Numbered from the stretch's first letter, positions 36,195-45,783 are shown. The stretch is 54,775 nucleotides of DNA from JBCBSS01 sp039819065 (GCA_039819065.1 JBCBSS010000032.1:1-54775); one strand, 5' to 3'. Notes: generated from the letters alone by a model not told the origin. A program made the numbers and translations.

Positions 36195-36927
36195 AATAAT
36201 CGATTTTTGAGTTGGTTTATGGTTTTTTGGTTTAAAACATAAAATTTATAATAAAGAATATTGCATGATCTTGCTTTGATCTAAAAAACAATATAAGACG
36301 ATGATTTTCTATACTTTAAGGGCAAGATACACTTTAACCCGCTAAAGCCAAACCTAACTAGCTAATAGGGCAGCTTTAATACCCTTGGGCTGCGTATGTT
36401 GAAGTTTTTAAATATGAGACACTAAGCCCACCTTTCCGTTAAGTCGTGCCTGAATTGATTTTCTGGCTTTTCCATGGCAGGCTCAGACCCATTTAAAGGA
36501 TAGAATCGAGAGTTGAGAATACACGAGGTTTATCATCCCATAGATCAACAGGGTGTCAAACTCACTTTGCCTTTAAGGCTATGTATTTTGTTCTTCCAAA
36601 GGGGACTAGCTCTCCTGTTCTGAACTCGTCCATATCTAAGCTGCCTGATCCCTCAATGATTTCCATTATCTCCGACATCTTTCCAGATAGGAGGTTAATG
36701 CGCTCAAAAAAACTGGAAAGGGGTTGTTAGAGTTTTTCTGACGATGTCTCATGCAATTCTTTAAGCTCTTTCATAGTATCAGGACCAAAGAATTTGAAGA
36801 CAAAAGCAATATCTCATAAAGCAATTACAAAGAGGAGTGTATCGACCATACCACTTTATGCTTATCTTGGACTGAACTAACTTGTATAAAGGATCATGCA
36901 TATTGGCCCAACATAAAACAAAGAAAT
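36195..36927. other. Region between the peptide precursor and the OsmC gene
   Basis: 730 bases. It contains the promoter region of the leftward peptide gene (very A/T-rich at 36195-36300), the decayed gene at 36562-36849 and the upstream region of the OsmC gene. Nothing else is supported. Confidence 0.5.
36562..36849 (-). pseudogene. Small decayed gene with two in-frame stops, family unknown
   Basis: Reading leftward from the ATG at 36849 gives VDTLLFVIAL, a TGA (36816-36814), DIAFVFKFFGPDTMKELKEL plus HETSSEKL, a TAA (36729-36727), then a 54-residue run that includes FFERINLLSGKMSEIMEII and ends MDEFRTGELVPFGRTKYIAL-KAK before a stop at 36562. The three pieces are in one frame and have ordinary protein composition. 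This looks like a roughly 95-residue gene with two nonsense mutations. I cannot name the family. Confidence 0.5.
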
Positions 36928-37533
36928 ATGTCAGAAGAGAAATTTTATCGTGTCGGTGAACTTAGTGCTGAGCAACCGGCCAAAACACAATATGAATCCG
37001 CTAAATTCGCTAAAGCAAGACACCCCGAACCGTATCGTTTTGAAGTGAACTTAAGTGCGGAAGCGGGTAAAATGCAAAGTAAAATTGGTGTTGTCTCCGT
37101 TAACATCCCCGGATTTAGCCCGGTGAAGCTGTATTGTGATGAACAGCCACCGGTAGGAGAGGATACAGCACCACCACCATTAGCATTCTTCTCAGCAGGA
37201 ATCGGGTTTTGTCTCATGACGCATTTAACAGATATTCTAACTGCGCGAAAGATTCAGGTTGATAGTCTGAAGCTAGAACAGCGCATCGTATTCAGAACGA
37301 ACCTAGGCCACATGCGTGAGCACGGATATATGACTAACGGAGGTTGTGATGTAGTCGAAACACATGTGATCATTGAAAGCCCTGAGCCAGAGGAAAACAT
37401 CAAGGATTTACTCAACGAAGCAGAAAATGGCTGCATGGCGCACTTCGCCCTTAGAAACCCGATTCCCTGGTCAACAAGGCTGGTTTACAATGGCAAAGAA
37501 GCAATTAAACGATCATCAGAAGACAATACTTAA
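36928..37533 (+). CDS. OsmC family protein
   Basis: A 201-residue protein with the OsmC fold. The two redox-active cysteines expected in the family are present at Cys95 (AGIGFCLMTHL) and Cys169 (AENGCMAHFAL). OsmC/Ohr proteins reduce organic hydroperoxides by a thiol mechanism; a subset has other thiol roles. An N-terminal extension of about 40 residues precedes the fold, and it is longer than classical OsmC (about 140). It stands 177 bases before the two-gene membrane unit on the same strand, so it is probably a separate transcript. Confidence 0.88.
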   Translation: MSEEKFYRVGELSAEQPAKTQYESAKFAKARHPEPYRFEVNLSAEAGKMQSKIGVVSVNIPGFSPVKLYCDEQPPVGEDTAPPPLAFFSAGIGFCLMTHLTDILTARKIQVDSLKLEQRIVFRTNLGHMREHGYMTNGGCDVVETHVIIESPEPEENIKDLLNEAENGCMAHFALRNPIPWSTRLVYNGKEAIKRSSEDNT

Positions 37534-37651
37534 AGATCCGATATTCTGACCTCTCTATTATAGAGGTATCATTATTTTAAGGTGAATTTTGATTTCAGGT
37601 GCTATCCTACGATTTTCTTCAGCGATATTCACGTTATTTTGGTTGTGTTTC

Positions 37652-37684
37652 ATTGACAGAGTCAACTTAAGTTTTTTACATTTA
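37652..37684 (+). promoter_or_regulatory. Candidate promoter of the His-motif membrane operon
   Basis: ATTG (37652) and TACATTTA (37677) roughly fit the Bacteroidota -33 TTTG and -7 TAnnTTTG elements, with 21 bases between them and 26 bases to the ATG at 37710. A perfect small palindrome TTGAC-AGA-GTCAA (37653-37665) overlaps the -33 box. Two base mismatches to consensus keep this tentative. Confidence 0.3.
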
Positions 37685-37709
37685 GTAGAGATATCAGAAC
37701 TACCTGTTT

Positions 37710-38927
37710 ATGGACACCATCAGTGTAACTAATCCTGACTTTGTCAAGGAACCATCTGCTCAAGCGAAACAAGCGGATACCACAGTTGAATTACCAACCT
37801 ACCTCTATGCCACCGTACTTGCGTCTTTCAGCATCATTATTGGCCTGATTTGGGATATCAGCTGGCATACCAGCATTGGCCGTGATGGGTTATTTTCCGA
37901 ACCTCACCTGGCCATATATTTTGGAGGGGTACTGGCAGGCATCTTTTCGGGCATTCGTGTGCTTAAGATCTCTTTTGCCGGTACTGAACTACAAAAACAG
38001 CAAAGTCTCTCGTTTTGGGGTGTGTTTAAAGGATCACTTGGCGCACTCTTCTGTATATGGGGAGCCTTTGCCATGCTTACCTCTGCACCATTCGACGACT
38101 GGTGGCACAATACCTATGGTCTTGACGTCACCATTCTTTCTCCTCCACACACCGTATTGCTACTCGGCATGGTAACCATACAATTCGGTGCTATGATTAC
38201 GGTTCTTTCCGTGAAAAACCGGATGAACTTGTCTAATCAAATCAACCCTACTGTAGAAAAGCGGTTACGTTTGTTTTTTGCACTTTCCTCGGGGTTTGTA
38301 TTGTGTATGCTGTTTACTATAGCATCTGAATACCTTGGTCGTCACGACATGCATGGTGTTTTATTCTATCAGATTTCAAGCTTCCTTTTTCCAATACTGT
38401 TAGTAGCGGTATCCATTTCTGCTCCAAGTAGATGGGGGGCAACCCTTGCAGCCATTGTGTACACAGTATTTATGGCGGCCATGGTTTGGATCTTACCTCT
38501 ATTTCCGGCGGAACCTTTGCTTGGCCCGGTCATGAATCCTATCACACATTTTCAGGCCTTCGAATTCCCATTAATGCTGATCTTTCCGGCTATAGCCATT
38601 GACATAATCACCCAGCGGTTTCGCAGTACGAACCCATGGTTAACTTCACTGCTATATGCAGCCGCTTTCCTGATTACGTTGTTCATCTTTCAATATCCTT
38701 TTGGTGACTTTCTGATGTCTGATGCGGCCAGGAATTGGTTCTTCGGTACCGAAAGTTGGTACTTTGGTTCAAGCCCGGACTGGCAATACCGTTTTGCTTA
38801 TGCAGACTGGATGGAACCTACCGGTCTCGATTTGGTGAAGGGACTTTTAATTGCACTGGTGGTTGGCTATCTAAGCGCTCGTTTGTCGATGCGATGGGGC
38901 AAGTGGATGCAAAGTATCATGAAATAA
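37710..38927 (+). CDS. Multi-pass membrane protein with His/Asp-rich loop motifs, function unknown
   Basis: A 405-residue protein with about ten hydrophobic helices. Near the start of the membrane part sits WDISWHTSIGRDG then SEPHLAIYFGG, and further on DDWWHNTYGLDVTILSPPHTV. These His, Asp and Trp-containing segments fall at helix ends and look like metal or cofactor sites; they recur in an unnamed family I recall from other phyla but cannot name. The C-terminal loop is aromatic (WYFGSSPDWQYRFAYADW). The next gene is ten bases downstream, so they form an operon. A metal-linked or redox membrane role is inference. Confidence 0.7.
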   Translation: MDTISVTNPDFVKEPSAQAKQADTTVELPTYLYATVLASFSIIIGLIWDISWHTSIGRDGLFSEPHLAIYFGGVLAGIFSGIRVLKISFAGTELQKQQSLSFWGVFKGSLGALFCIWGAFAMLTSAPFDDWWHNTYGLDVTILSPPHTVLLLGMVTIQFGAMITVLSVKNRMNLSNQINPTVEKRLRLFFALSSGFVLCMLFTIASEYLGRHDMHGVLFYQISSFLFPILLVAVSISAPSRWGATLAAIVYTVFMAAMVWILPLFPAEPLLGPVMNPITHFQAFEFPLMLIFPAIAIDIITQRFRSTNPWLTSLLYAAAFLITLFIFQYPFGDFLMSDAARNWFFGTESWYFGSSPDWQYRFAYADWMEPTGLDLVKGLLIALVVGYLSARLSMRWGKWMQSIMK

Positions 38928-38937
38928 TGCCAAGGAT

Positions 38938-40599
38938 ATGAAACGTATTATAAGCACCCTCATCATCTTATTATTGGTTAATTCTTTTGGCAGCGGCCAC
39001 ATCGGTAGTCCCGGGGTGACGCTTGAAGGAGAAGCTGGCCCATATTCTGTTACTGTGATAGTGAATTCACCGGACGTTATTCCCGGCACCGCTACAGTAG
39101 ATGTCTACATTGTTGATCCATCAGTTTCTGAGGTACAGTTAAAGCCCATTTACTGGTTTGCTGGATCTTCTGGAACACCAAAAGCCGACCTGGCTATACC
39201 CGTACCCGGTGAATCTGGTCACTATAAAGGAGAGATCTGGCTCATGAGCCCAGGTAGTGCAAGTATAGAAGTAAATGTTGTGGGGGAGCTTGGAGAAGGT
39301 AGCATTTTGCTTCCGGTGATGGCAGTTTCCACGGCGAAGAGAGAAATGGATTCATCGTTGGGATGGACCTTAGGCGGATTGGGAATTTTCCTGGTTATTC
39401 TAATGGTGACTATCATTAGCCTGAGCAATGGCGACTCGCTTTTAAAACCGGGAGAGCCCACTACAAGAAAGATAAAAACCAAGCGTTGGGTGGGTGCGAC
39501 CATTGGGCTGGTGCTTTTAATGTTAATTGTTTGGGGAGGTAATAATTGGTGGAATAGCTGGTCCAGCAATTACGAGCGATTCATGTACAAGCCCTTTACA
39601 GCTTCTTCATGGGTGACAACCCAAGACGAAAAGCAAGTGCTCAGTTTTGCCATCGATTCTACACGCCTTGAGCAACTATACCTTACCCGAAGCATTAACT
39701 ACCTGATACCAGACCATGGAAAGATCATGCATATGTTTCTGCTCAAGATGGGAACTTTGGACGTATTTGCGCACTTGCATCCATTAAGGAAAGACTCTGC
39801 GCTGTTTGAAACGATCATCCCTCCATTGCCTGCAGGAGACTATTATGTATTTACCGATGTAACCCGCTTGAGTGGTTTTTCTGAAACCATCGCAGACACC
39901 ATCTCTATTCCCAATGCCAACGAGCAGGTTGCCACCCATTGGAATGATTCATTGCTCATGGATACGGATGATACCTACTATATCACAGATCCTATCGTAA
40001 AAACAGAGGATCAAATACTTATTCCTGGCGGTGACATTGTCATATGCGGCAGTCCCGGGCAGAAGACGATCTTACCCGATAGTTCTTATGTGACTTTGGA
40101 GCTTCCCGAATCAAGGGAATTCAAAAGCAAGCAATTGTATCAGTTGACTTTTGCTTTTGAAGATGAAAATGGACAACCTTCTGAGCTGGAGCCGTACTTG
40201 GGAATGATGGGACACGCTGTTGTCTTCAAAGAAGATGGAAGCGTATACATCCACCTGCATCCTGTGGGTTCGTATTCAATGGCCTCACAAGAGGTAATGG
40301 AAACGCGCTTTGAAGGTAAGTCGGGTAGGGTAGACTGGAATGTACTTCCGAAACAAGGCATATTCAGAGACAGCATCGACCAGGTGATTGCGGAGCTGAA
40401 TAGCCTCCCATATGCAACAAGAGACAGTTTGTTAGGCCTAGGTATGAACCATTCCTATGATGACCCGGACCACCCTGATCATGCAGTGGTGAAGTTTCCT
40501 TATGCTTTCCCGGAAGCTGGCCAATACCGTATCTATGTACAGATGAAGCGCAACCAGAAGATACTAAATGGAGCCTTTGACGTAGAGGTTGTGGATTGA
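38938..40599 (+). CDS. Exported membrane-anchored protein with two His-rich beta domains
   Basis: A 553-residue protein. A signal peptide (1-20) precedes a beta-sandwich with a His near the mature N-terminus (GSGHIGSPGVTLEGEAGPYS), somewhat like YtkA/FixH/CopC-type domains. Two membrane helices lie at about 142-160 and 188-205. The C-terminal 330 residues hold two similar units, each with a His motif pair: HGKIMHMFLL with FAHLHPLRK, and MMGHAVVFK with YIHLHPVGS. A late His-Asp cluster (DDPDHPDHAVVKF) follows. Such repeats suggest copper or another metal bound outside the membrane, probably with the membrane protein encoded just upstream. Function is not established. Confidence 0.7.
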   Translation: MKRIISTLIILLLVNSFGSGHIGSPGVTLEGEAGPYSVTVIVNSPDVIPGTATVDVYIVDPSVSEVQLKPIYWFAGSSGTPKADLAIPVPGESGHYKGEIWLMSPGSASIEVNVVGELGEGSILLPVMAVSTAKREMDSSLGWTLGGLGIFLVILMVTIISLSNGDSLLKPGEPTTRKIKTKRWVGATIGLVLLMLIVWGGNNWWNSWSSNYERFMYKPFTASSWVTTQDEKQVLSFAIDSTRLEQLYLTRSINYLIPDHGKIMHMFLLKMGTLDVFAHLHPLRKDSALFETIIPPLPAGDYYVFTDVTRLSGFSETIADTISIPNANEQVATHWNDSLLMDTDDTYYITDPIVKTEDQILIPGGDIVICGSPGQKTILPDSSYVTLELPESREFKSKQLYQLTFAFEDENGQPSELEPYLGMMGHAVVFKEDGSVYIHLHPVGSYSMASQEVMETRFEGKSGRVDWNVLPKQGIFRDSIDQVIAELNSLPYATRDSLLGLGMNHSYDDPDHPDHAVVKFPYAFPEAGQYRIYVQMKRNQKILNGAFDVEVVD

Positions 40600-40834
40600 G
40601 GAAGGTTGTGTAATGTTCTTTAATAGGAGATTAACAGAGGCTTCTTTGGGTGATTCAATACAAAATGATAATTGGATTAAGTGAAAGCAAAGGGCACCAT
40701 GCGAAGAGGGTGCTCAAGATTCGTATTACCGTTTTATGAACGTTATGTATCTTTTACTAGTGTGTATTTGTAGGTTTTTGAAAATGATCTCATGATTAGT
40801 GCATTTCTATCGATTTGCATTATATTTTTGCGCC

Positions 40835-41599
40835 ATGATAGCAGTAGTATCCCCCGCAAAAACACTTGACTTTAGTACCGAACACAATCACGAACACACA
40901 CTGCCTAAATTCCAGAAGGAAGCTTTGCAGTTGATCGATGTACTTAAAGAACATTCTGAACCGCAGATTGGCAATCTGATGTCCATCAGTGATGAACTGG
41001 CTCAGCTCAATGTGAAACGCTATCAAAAATTCACCAAGAAGAAAGACCCTTCTCACGCTAGGCATGCCATTTTTGCCTTTCAAGGAGATGTATACCAGGG
41101 ATTAGAGGCAGACACCTTCACTGATGAAGAGTTGGCTTACGCTCAGACCAATTTCAGGATACTCTCTGGATTGTATGGCCTACTGCGTCCAATGGATTTG
41201 ATCCAGCCTTACAGGCTGGAAATGGGCACTAAGTTACCAATAGGTGAGAACAAAAACCTTTATGAGTTTTGGAGCGACAGTATCGCTAAGCAACTGAACA
41301 ACGACCTGAAACGACAAGGTGATAAACTGCTGATTAATTTAGCCTCTGTTGAGTATTTCAAATCTGTAGATCGTAAAAAACTGAAAGCTAATGTGGTAGA
41401 TGTGGACTTCAAAGATTTTAGCAACGGTGAGTATAAGGTTGTTTCCTTCTTTGCCAAAAAAGCCAGGGGTATGATGAGCCGCTTTATCATCAAAAACCAA
41501 CCTACCACAGTTGACGAATTAAAGCTATTCGATTACGAGGGCTATTACTTTGATGCACAAAACTCTAATGACGAACTGCTGGCTTTTAAAAGAGATTAA
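40835..41599 (+). CDS. yaaA: Peroxide stress protein YaaA (DUF328 family)
   Basis: A 254-residue protein, the same size as E. coli YaaA, which limits free intracellular iron during hydrogen peroxide stress. The typical N-terminus MIAVVSPAKTLDF is present, with RILSGLYGLLRPMDLIQPYR and LEMGTKLP in the middle and ASVEYFKSVD toward the C-terminus. The ATG at 40835 is chosen because it begins this conserved segment; an upstream in-frame start at 40799 adds 12 residues with no family support. A TATTTTTG box ends only four bases before the ATG, so the transcript may have little or no leader. A decayed copy lies at 29374. Confidence 0.95.
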   Translation: MIAVVSPAKTLDFSTEHNHEHTLPKFQKEALQLIDVLKEHSEPQIGNLMSISDELAQLNVKRYQKFTKKKDPSHARHAIFAFQGDVYQGLEADTFTDEELAYAQTNFRILSGLYGLLRPMDLIQPYRLEMGTKLPIGENKNLYEFWSDSIAKQLNNDLKRQGDKLLINLASVEYFKSVDRKKLKANVVDVDFKDFSNGEYKVVSFFAKKARGMMSRFIIKNQPTTVDELKLFDYEGYYFDAQNSNDELLAFKRD

Positions 41600-41931
41600 T
41601 GCTCGTTAATCTTAAGAATAACCATTTTTTGAATACCAAAAGTACCGCTTTGATAATCTGAGTTCACTTCATGACGGTACTTTAGTGACTTTCACAACTG
41701 CTAGGTTAACAAAGAGGTAAGTGTCTAAGTAAGGTGAGTTCTACCTTATATGTACTTGAGTCTTTGAGTGTACGTAACAGTTTCGCCTAAACATTCCTCC
41801 CAAAGCTCTTCACTTCTACTGCAGAAACACTTCATAATTTTTTAAAAAATAAAATAATATCAATTAAACCTTTGATGTAATAAATAGTCTAATGCTATTG
41901 ATATAATTTTTTTCATTTAAACTTTCAAACC
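41600..41931. other. Intergenic region upstream of the sulfatase gene
   Basis: About 330 bases, strongly A/T-rich from 41830 to 41930. It must contain the sulfatase promoter, but I see no clear -33/-7 pair, operator or repeat. Confidence 0.4.
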
Positions 41932-43527
41932 ATGAAAAACAAACTACTTATCCTCTGCTGTTGCTTATTAATCAGCGGGATTCGAACCTCTATGGCCCAA
42001 TCAAGAAACGTACTTATCCTGATTGCCGATGATCTTGGCGTAGATTATATGTCGACTTACGGTGAAGGTACTGACTTTGCACCCACACCAAATATCAACC
42101 AGCTGGCATCGGAAGGTGTGACTTTTACCAATGCCTGGTCAAACCCTGTATGTTCACCCACCAGAGCAACTTTGTTGACCGGAAGGTATGGCTTTCGCAA
42201 CGGCGTACAAACAGTAGTTGGCAGTAATGACAGCCAGACCGGAATTTCACTTGATGAATATACCCTTCCCAAAGCGCTGGATGACGCTAATTCAGGATAT
42301 GCACATTCCTGTATAGGCAAATGGCACCTTAATGATGCAAGCAATGGTGATGAGGACAATCCAAATCTTATGGGTTTTGATCATTTCTCAGGGTTAGTAT
42401 CTGGCCGCTTCGACTATTTCGATTGGGAGAAAACGACCAATGGCACTACACAAAGTGTATCTAACTATTCTACCACCGAGTTTGTGGATGATGCGATTGA
42501 CTGGATATCTCAGCAAAATGGGCCTTGGTTTCAATGGGTGGCTTTTATGAGTCCTCATACACCATTTCATTTGCCGCCAAACAACCTTCATCGATTTGAT
42601 GGTCTACCGGGTGGAAGGCGTCAGATTCGAAGAAATCCCATCCCTTACTTCAAAGCCTCAATAGAAGCAATGGATACCGAGATCGGACGATTGATTAACT
42701 ATCTAAAGGTATCGGGGCAGTATGACAATACGACCATCATATTCATTGGAGATAATGGGACTACTGCTCAGGTAGTTCAAGCACCATTTGATCCCGATCG
42801 CGCCAAAGGTACTTTATATGAAGGGGGTGTCAATGTGCCTTTCATTGTGTCCGGGTCTGGTGTTACGAACCCTAACCGTACCTCCGATGCACTGATAAAC
42901 GTTGCTGATCTATTTGCTACGTCGTTAGAACTGGCAGGTGTAAATGTAAATAATACTTTGCCTTCAAATGTTACGTTCGATTCGAAGAGTTTTTTGCCCA
43001 TTTTGCAAAGTCAAAATCAAACTATCCGATCTTGGATCTTCTCGGAACTGGAAGGGTTCAATACCAATGTAGATGGACAAACTATACTAAATACGAATAA
43101 CTATAAGCTCATTCATTTTAACAATGGTTCCGAAGAGTTGTATAATCTATCAATCGATCCTTTCGAAAACAATAATTTACTTGTTGGTAACCTTTCCGGT
43201 AATGCTCAATTCAACTATAACTCACTTAAAAATACGCTCAATGACTTGCTTGGTAGTATGACTGCCCAATCCAGTGAGGTTGATCTGATAAAAATAAAAG
43301 TCTACCCTAATCCGGCGAGTTCATCGATAGATGTCGACTTAGATAACGAATTAGGTGATATTCCTAAAACATTTGAATTGATGAGCGAAAACGGAGAAAC
43401 GCTAAGGTCAGGTGTAACTACAAGTAAACAGATAAGGATAAAAACTACAGGTCTCGATAAAGGGCTCTATTACTTGAAAATAACTGGAGGGAGGCACACG
43501 ATTACGGAAAGGGTTTTAATTAAGTAG
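41932..43527 (+). CDS. Secreted sulfatase with T9SS sorting tail
   Basis: A 531-residue arylsulfatase-type enzyme. The signal peptide (1-22) is followed by NVLILIADDLGVDYM with the metal-binding Asp pair, then the formylglycine site C-x-P-x-R (Cys74 in NPVCSPTRATLLTGR), FIGDNGTTAQV with Asp/Asn metal ligands, and KGTLYEGGVNVPFIV. The last 80 residues are a T9SS type A sorting domain (IKVYPNPASSSIDVDL to ITERVLIK), so the enzyme is exported and probably attached to the surface. Sulfatases of this class desulfate polysaccharides. It sits beside sulfated-polymer genes and a glycosidase. A terminator follows at 43602. Confidence 0.95.
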   Translation: MKNKLLILCCCLLISGIRTSMAQSRNVLILIADDLGVDYMSTYGEGTDFAPTPNINQLASEGVTFTNAWSNPVCSPTRATLLTGRYGFRNGVQTVVGSNDSQTGISLDEYTLPKALDDANSGYAHSCIGKWHLNDASNGDEDNPNLMGFDHFSGLVSGRFDYFDWEKTTNGTTQSVSNYSTTEFVDDAIDWISQQNGPWFQWVAFMSPHTPFHLPPNNLHRFDGLPGGRRQIRRNPIPYFKASIEAMDTEIGRLINYLKVSGQYDNTTIIFIGDNGTTAQVVQAPFDPDRAKGTLYEGGVNVPFIVSGSGVTNPNRTSDALINVADLFATSLELAGVNVNNTLPSNVTFDSKSFLPILQSQNQTIRSWIFSELEGFNTNVDGQTILNTNNYKLIHFNNGSEELYNLSIDPFENNNLLVGNLSGNAQFNYNSLKNTLNDLLGSMTAQSSEVDLIKIKVYPNPASSSIDVDLDNELGDIPKTFELMSENGETLRSGVTTSKQIRIKTTGLDKGLYYLKITGGRHTITERVLIK

Positions 43528-43601
43528 CGATTTGAAGCGTTTATACGCTGACTAAAAATGATGATTTAGAATTCTAAAAGAAAAAATTATTAACATGAGC
43601 G

Positions 43602-43634
43602 AAAGCGTCCTTCTAAAATGGGACGCTTTTTTTG
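43602..43634 (+). terminator. Rho-independent terminator of the sulfatase gene
   Basis: Perfect 9-base stem AAAGCGTCC / GGACGCTTT, 10-base loop, then a T-run, 75 bases after the stop. Confidence 0.9.
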
Positions 43635-43669
43635 TGTTAATTCTTTAAGGGTAAGAGATACAAAGAATC

Positions 43670-43804
43670 ATGAGGCTGTCTCAAAAGCTGTCTTTTCGAC
43701 CATCGGGAGAAATCTTACTCGACTCAAAGTGTTGATTATAAGGACGGTAAGATTTCTCATTGCATTCGAAATGACATTAAAATAGGCTTTTGAGACAGTC
43801 TCAT
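43670..43804. repeat. MITE-like element with 19-base inverted ends
   Basis: Left end ATGAGGCTGTCTCAAAAGC (43670-43688) and right end GCTTTTGAGACAGTCTCAT (43786-43804) are inverted repeats matching at 18 of 19 positions. Nested inside are GAGAAATCTTAC (43707-43718) and its perfect reverse complement (43747-43758), plus TCGAAATGAC. At 135 bases with no coding frame it looks like a non-autonomous element. It lies between two convergent genes and may also act as a bidirectional terminator. Confidence 0.75.
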
Positions 43805-43826
43805 ACGGTTTGTCCTTAACAATACC

Positions 43827-44552
43827 TTATTCCAATATTTGCTCGAAAGCCCTTATTGCTTTAAGGTACAACTCATGAGAGGTTACTTTATCTCGGTTAT
43901 TACGATTTCTTTCCTCTTTTTCCTGGGTGGGATATGGCACTTTTGAAACATCACTTTCCAAGGTATTACTACGAACGAATAATTTGGCCTCTTGTGCACT
44001 TAGATTGGTCAATTTAAAGCCCGTACCAAAATGCTTGTTTATCCGCTCTATGACCAGGTCATGATTTGTAATAAGGTCATCAAATTTCACTATCAGGCAT
44101 TTTTCTTTATGAGTACTAAGCATATTGTAAAACAAGATGTAGGACTTGATGGAGAGCCTGACATCGGCATACTCATTAAATGTTAGGGCAGAAGCAATGG
44201 CATCTTTGGGTTTTCTAACCAAAGCTACTGCAGGAATGCCCAGGTTAACCGCTCTAATTAGCTGAATGGGCGAATGAATATGGTGAGCGATAGTGGCTTC
44301 TGGATTGGCCTTTTTAAAAAGCTTAAAGAAAAATGAGTTACCAGATCTAGGAAACCCCTCAATACAAATATCAGTATTCGTTTTAACTAATTTATCAGCT
44401 ACACTGGGCCTCAGCGCATTCAGGCTGAATAATAACTTACTGTAGTTTATTTTGTAATTGATAAAAAATCTAATTCTTTTTTCTAGCCTTTGCATAAGCT
44501 GGTATTTGCTTAATTGACGGTGCTTAGACTTAATGCTGAGCTGATAACCCAA
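43827..44552 (-). CDS. Sulfotransferase domain protein
   Basis: A 241-residue protein. GFPRSGNSFFFKLFK (Pro68-Ser73) is the 5'-phosphosulfate-binding loop of PAPS-dependent sulfotransferases, and ALVRKPKDAIASAL (Arg113, Ser121) is the 3'-phosphate-binding region. Other conserved residues cannot be judged by eye. An ATG at 44552 overlaps the glycosyltransferase gene by 23 bases; a later Met at 44495 would start after that gene's stop and is possible. Last gene of the polysaccharide operon; it probably sulfates the polymer, a glycan intermediate or a lipid-linked unit. Confidence 0.85.
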   Translation of the reverse strand: MGYQLSIKSKHRQLSKYQLMQRLEKRIRFFINYKINYSKLLFSLNALRPSVADKLVKTNTDICIEGFPRSGNSFFFKLFKKANPEATIAHHIHSPIQLIRAVNLGIPAVALVRKPKDAIASALTFNEYADVRLSIKSYILFYNMLSTHKEKCLIVKFDDLITNHDLVIERINKHFGTGFKLTNLSAQEAKLFVRSNTLESDVSKVPYPTQEKEERNRNNRDKVTSHELYLKAIRAFEQILE

Positions 44553-45783
44553 ACAGTTCCAAAGATGAGTCGGTCCAGTATAATTTCTCTTTTGCTAGTC
44601 TTATACAGTTTTCATGAAAATTGACTCCTTTTAGTTTATGCTCTATAAATGAATGCATTGCATCAGCTAGGCCTTCAGCCGAGATTTCCTTTGATTTAAA
44701 ACCGGTCTGGCCATTGATCACCAGCGCTTTGGCTATTCCAATGTCAAAAGATAACACAGGACAACCGTAAGCCATAGAGAGATTGACCATATAAGGTCCG
44801 GTATCCATGATTGATGAGCTAATATGTACATCTGAAGCTATGAATGCTGACAACAGATCACTTTTAAAATCCAAATAACCGAGTGGAGAGGTTCGAAATG
44901 GAAACTGATCAAAAATCTTCGATCCTTTTTTACTAGAATGAGCAAAGCAGATACTTCTCTTTATCTCCGGATCTAACCTGTTTGAGAGCATATTTGCTGC
45001 CTCCATGAAATACTGCATTCCTTTGCGCTCGTCTTTAAAATTAGATGCGCCTATGAAAAAGATGAGGTCTGTTTCTTTCAGCCCAAGTCGCTTTCGGGCC
45101 TTGGTTTTAGCGTATTCAATTGAGGAGGACAGGCGTACTTTTAGATAATGTTCTTTTATGGCTATACCCTTAAATAGACTAGACCTTCTGGCATTTTCAT
45201 ATGAGTCGCCGGCGCTGGCAATTATGGTCATCGGGACATCTTTCAGTTGTTCTTTCTTAGTTTGTAGGTTTACCGCTGCACGGTTACCACCAATTGCAGG
45301 ACATGCTTTACAACTGTCCTCGAAACCTTTACAACCCCAGGCATAATGGCAGCCTCCGGTGTACGGTGCCATGTCTGTCATCACCCAATAGATCTTTGCT
45401 CCTGTACTTTTATATAGTTCAGCCATGCTTTGCGTATTGAGCATACGGCTGGTCCAATAGAAGATAATGATATCTGGCTTGAACTTTACTTTCTGGAGAA
45501 TCGACTGAGCAGAAAGGTGATTTTTCTTCTCATTGAGATTGAAGAAAAAGTACTTTGGGTTACCATAAAGAGAAAAGAATAAACGAAAGGCTAAATTCAC
45601 TCTATGAAAAAAAACCTTCACTGGATTGAAGTACGGAATAACGTCATCCTTGGCCTTTACCTTTCTACCATAAACAAGAAACTTCGACGAAATGCCCCTC
45701 TTTTTCATTTCTTCATGGAACAATTTCGGTACTGATCCTGCACCAGGTGTGTGGTCATAGGAAATATGTAGTACCTTCTTCAT
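44530..45783 (-). CDS. Glycosyltransferase, GT4-like (GT-B fold)
   Basis: A 417-residue GT-B enzyme. The N-terminal half begins MKKVLHISYDHTPGAGSVPK, then has the PYTGGCHYAWGCKGFEDSC-KACP cysteine segment typical of a subgroup of GT4 enzymes in exopolysaccharide clusters. The C-terminal donor half has FIGASNFKDERKGMQYF, the ADVHISSS-like ASDVHISSSIMDTGP and VINGQTGF. Sugar donor and acceptor cannot be predicted. It overlaps the flippase gene by four bases upstream and the sulfotransferase gene by 23 bases downstream, all in one transcript. Confidence 0.88.
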   Translation of the reverse strand: MKKVLHISYDHTPGAGSVPKLFHEEMKKRGISSKFLVYGRKVKAKDDVIPYFNPVKVFFHRVNLAFRLFFSLYGNPKYFFFNLNEKKNHLSAQSILQKVKFKPDIIIFYWTSRMLNTQSMAELYKSTGAKIYWVMTDMAPYTGGCHYAWGCKGFEDSCKACPAIGGNRAAVNLQTKKEQLKDVPMTIIASAGDSYENARRSSLFKGIAIKEHYLKVRLSSSIEYAKTKARKRLGLKETDLIFFIGASNFKDERKGMQYFMEAANMLSNRLDPEIKRSICFAHSSKKGSKIFDQFPFRTSPLGYLDFKSDLLSAFIASDVHISSSIMDTGPYMVNLSMAYGCPVLSFDIGIAKALVINGQTGFKSKEISAEGLADAMHSFIEHKLKGVNFHENCIRLAKEKLYWTDSSLELFGLSAQH

